A DNA stretch of 7,989 nucleotides, taken from the NCBI GenBank assembly GCA_021780545.1, contig JAJXYP010000030.1, positions 1 through 7,989 on the forward strand, written 5' to 3'. Origin of the DNA: a bacterium. Lineage in GTDB: Bacteria; Patescibacteriota; Minisyncoccia; UBA6257; 2-01-FULL-56-20. The translations under genes and the position numbers were made by a program. This document shows positions 6,551-7,989 of the stretch, piece after piece; positions within the stretch are counted from its first letter, which is position 1, and each line of letters starts with the position of its first letter. The notes under the pieces are model-generated. The model saw only the letters and a program-made list of their open reading frames with translations. It searched no databases and was not told where the DNA came from.

Positions 6551-7219
6551 TTATTGGGAGAATCCGTCGGCGCCGGCGGCAGCTGCTTTTGCGGTCGCGC
6601 CGGACTCATCCAACCGCCGGACAAATTCGCATAACTGGTACGGGTTCGAGAAGCCGCCCGCCCAGTCGGTCAGGATGCCGAGCACCGGAATGTTTCCGGG
6701 TCCGATATCCGTGCCTGCAGCGAAGCGGAGCAATCCTGCAAGCGATCGTTCGATGCAGCGATGGATATCTTTCGCTCGTCGATACCGATCGTCGGCGCCC
6801 CGGTATTCGATGGTTTCCGGTGCGTGGCCCAGGCGGCTCATTGTGAGCAGCATCTGGTACGCGGCGTTTTTGCGAAAGTCGGCTTCGATCAAATCCCCTG
6901 CGGTTTGCAGCAGGAGTTTGCGGAGGATATCCTGTGCGATTCGGATATCTTTGCCGGCCGTGGGGAAATCGCCCATGTTTTCAACATGCTTCCTCCAGTA
7001 CCCCAGAACGCGTCGTTTTTCCCGGCCATCGAGGAGGAAGATGACATAGAGAGCGATCACTGCCGTAGCGCCGCCGGCTGCGGTTGCGGTTTGGCTATCG
7101 GTCCATTGCGGCGGTCGCACGAGGTACGATGCAATGCCTACAATGGTGATCCACAGGAGTGGCGTGAGAAGAAACCGCCACAGCTGATAGATTAGGACGT
7201 CGCGTTTTAAAAAACACAT
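6551..7219 (-). CDS. Hypothetical membrane protein, 222 aa, probable paralogue of the next upstream gene
   Basis: I do not recognise this family. Residues 11-35 and 46-63 form two probable membrane helices with a short polar loop between. The basic stretch DGREKRR (64-70) places the rest in the cytoplasm by the positive-inside rule. The soluble part is mostly helical, with the motif WRKHVENMGDFP at 75-86, AGKD at 88-91 and NPYQLCEFVRRLDE at 192-205, and it ends in an Ala/Gly-rich tail. The same features recur in the truncated gene upstream. Unlike its neighbours it has a clear ribosome binding site, AAAGGAG, four bases before the ATG. It has its own terminator after the TAA stop, and the upstream gene's terminator separates the two, so it is probably monocistronic. 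No catalytic signature is visible. Confidence 0.75.
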   Translation of the reverse strand: MCFLKRDVLIYQLWRFLLTPLLWITIVGIASYLVRPPQWTDSQTATAAGGATAVIALYVIFLLDGREKRRVLGYWRKHVENMGDFPTAGKDIRIAQDILRKLLLQTAGDLIEADFRKNAAYQMLLTMSRLGHAPETIEYRGADDRYRRAKDIHRCIERSLAGLLRFAAGTDIGPGNIPVLGILTDWAGGFSNPYQLCEFVRRLDESGATAKAAAAGADGFSQ

Positions 7220-7238
7220 AGAGCTCCTTTCCTGCCTT

Positions 7239-7255
7239 CTGGACAGAATCTCCAG
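7239..7255 (-). promoter_or_regulatory. Small leader hairpin before the ribosome binding site
   Basis: CTGGA and TCCAG flank a 7-base loop on the minus strand, 13 bases before the AAAGGAG site of the 222-aa protein gene. The stem hides a second GGAG. It is only five pairs, so its role is uncertain. Confidence 0.3.
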
Positions 7256-7263
7256 GTAGCTGC

Positions 7264-7269
7264 TTTATA
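7264..7269 (-). promoter_or_regulatory. Candidate -10 box for the 222-aa membrane protein gene
   Basis: TATAAA on the minus strand lies in the spacer that must hold this gene's promoter, since a terminator closes the upstream gene. It would give a leader of about 35-40 bases. The -35 position falls in GC-rich sequence next to or within the inverted repeat at 7288-7320 and does not resemble TTGACA. Confidence 0.35.
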
Positions 7270-7287
7270 GTGTAATCGATTTTTCCG

Positions 7288-7320
7288 CGGCGGTTAAATA
7301 GCATGCCGTGACAACCGCCG
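7288..7320. repeat. Inverted repeat upstream of the candidate promoter
   Basis: CGGCGGTT (7288-7295) and AACCGCCG (7313-7320) are perfect inverted copies around a 17-base centre that contains GCATGC. No T-run follows on either strand, so it is not an ordinary terminator. It lies next to the expected -35 region of the 222-aa protein gene and could be an operator or an RNA hairpin. Confidence 0.5.
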
Positions 7321-7331
7321 TCTGGGCCGGT

Positions 7332-7370
7332 AAAAATACCGCCCGGAAGCACGAAAGTGCTCGCGGGCGG
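7332..7370 (-). terminator. Intrinsic terminator of the truncated upstream membrane protein gene
   Basis: On the minus strand a long two-part hairpin, CCGCCCG/CGGGCGG (7370-7364 with 7345-7339) outside and AGCAC/GTGCT inside with a four-base loop, is followed by TA and five T (7336-7332). It lies 54 bases past the gene's stop. As in the other terminator, the bases after the T-run (ACCGGCCC) can pair with the stem's 3' arm GGGCGGT, allowing for one bulge. Confidence 0.85.
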
Positions 7371-7424
7371 ATAAGAACAAACAGACAAAGCAAGCAAATG
7401 GCCGATGAACTCAGCCCCGCTTCC

Positions 7425-7988
7425 TTATCGAGGGAGTCCGGCCGATGCCGATCTGAGGTACTCATCGGCGTCGTGGAATTCACGCAGGATCTCCGGCATC
7501 AGATTAATGCAGGGAATATCTGAGCATGCCTTAATAGGCGGCGTTCCCGGTCGGCATCCGACAAGCAGGTGCCAGATTTCATAGAACGCAAGCTCGGCAT
7601 TTTCGCGGTCAGCCGATTTTATTTTCAGAAGATCTTCTTCGATCTCCCATTCGTCTCTCTTGGCGCGGGCCAATTCCCAATCGTTGCACAAGAGAAATTC
7701 GTGCTCCAGCTGTTTCAGCCGATTCAGCTCCGCAATTGAAATCGCTTCTTCGGCCTTCATTTCGTTGAGTATGGCGGCGGAATGCTCCAGGGCATCCCGC
7801 CCGATCTTCCGTGCCCGGTCGACAGCTTCTTTGCCGGCGTCCTCGAAGGGGAATGTTCCGAGTCGGCCGATGTGCTGTTTCCAAATGTGAATCGCGCGCC
7901 ATCCCGGTCCCTTCGGCCAGGTTAGAGAAGCAATGACGGGCGGGAAGAGGGAGAGGAGGGCGAAAATCCACCATCCGCGCGAGAGCGG
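7425..7988 (-). CDS. Hypothetical membrane protein, 5' end outside the window, probable paralogue of the 222-aa gene
   Basis: The reading frame stays open from the TAA stop at 7425 to the right edge (187 residues visible). An ATG at 7760 lies inside the frame and is probably not the start, because the residues before it match the neighbouring gene. The visible part starts with a hydrophobic helix at about 6-23 (WWIFALLSLFPPVIASL). Then comes WKQHIGRLGTFP at 36-47, AGKE at 51-54, a Glu/Lys/Arg-rich helical stretch at about 55-130 that may form a coiled coil, and MPEILREFHDADEYL at 164-178. From the motif tryptophan to the end it has 152 residues against 148 in the neighbour, with motifs in the same order. 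The family is unknown to me and no catalytic signature is visible. It is followed by its own terminator. Confidence 0.72.
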   Translation of the reverse strand, partial: PLSRGWWIFALLSLFPPVIASLTWPKGPGWRAIHIWKQHIGRLGTFPFEDAGKEAVDRARKIGRDALEHSAAILNEMKAEEAISIAELNRLKQLEHEFLLCNDWELARAKRDEWEIEEDLLKIKSADRENAELAFYEIWHLLVGCRPGTPPIKACSDIPCINLMPEILREFHDADEYLRSASAGLPR

Positions 7989-7989
7989 C

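Noticed and set aside
6055..6846. Plus-strand frame of 263 codons with a charged Glu/Lys-rich start
   Set aside because: It runs antisense to the YvlD-like gene, the terminator and part of the 222-aa gene. The charged composition is the mirror of hydrophobic membrane codons.
7095..7397. Minus-strand frame of 100 codons across the spacer between the two unknown genes
   Set aside because: It spans an intrinsic terminator, has no ribosome binding site and overlaps the start of the well-supported 222-aa gene in another frame.
7609..7974. Minus-strand frame of 121 codons near the right edge
   Set aside because: It overlaps the rightmost gene in another frame, and only the other frame carries the membrane helix and the motif shared with the neighbour.
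1..7989. CRISPR array, insertion sequence, toxin-antitoxin pair or riboswitch/T-box
   Set aside because: No spaced direct repeats, transposase motifs or terminal inverted repeats were seen. No T-box specifier or antiterminator sequence lies before trpS, and the leader of ileS is outside the window.

Overview
The window is a bacterial chromosome segment carrying eight protein genes (two cut by the window edges) and one tRNA gene. Coding density is high and the genes are GC-rich, while several spacers are short and AT-rich. The mix suggests a member of the Candidate Phyla Radiation (Patescibacteria), perhaps Parcubacteria-like: an isoleucyl-tRNA synthetase of the eukaryote-like/type 2 class, RNase J with a long disordered N-terminus, a membrane-anchored solute-binding protein without a lipobox beside secG, and little use of Shine-Dalgarno sequences. 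This placement is inference from family knowledge, not from a search. No in-frame TGA occurs, so the code behaves as table 11, but none of the eight genes ends in TGA either.

Layout. The 3' part of ileS (2-892) is the only plus-strand gene and converges on trpS. Everything else is on the minus strand. Read in the direction of transcription (right to left), the order is: a truncated membrane-protein gene (7988-7425) with its own terminator; a probable diverged paralogue (7219-6551) with its own terminator; then a housekeeping run of a four-helix membrane protein of the YvlD/phage_holin_4_2 family (6411-6046), secG (6005-5793), a family 5 solute-binding protein (5793-4078, sharing one base with secG), tRNA-Leu(CAG) (3980-3897), rnj for RNase J (3849-1915) and trpS (1900-905).

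How the genes fit together. The central run concerns the envelope (the YvlD-like membrane protein, SecG of the protein translocon, an anchored peptide-binding protein), then RNA metabolism and translation (tRNA-Leu, RNase J, TrpRS). Two extended -10 promoters with nearly the same core (TGnTATACTGAT) are visible, one before the tRNA and one before the membrane-protein gene. The second sits so close to the ATG that a leaderless mRNA is expected. No terminator is visible between tRNA-Leu and rnj or between rnj and trpS, so the tRNA promoter could feed RNase J and TrpRS.

The least ordinary part is the right end. Two neighbouring unknown genes appear to share a design: N-terminal membrane helices, a conserved W-(R/K)-(K/Q)-H-(V/I)-xxx-G-x-F-P motif and a helical tail. 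Both are closed by intrinsic terminators in which the 3' arm of the stem can alternatively pair with a sequence just past the U-tract. The upstream part of the rightmost gene lies outside the window.
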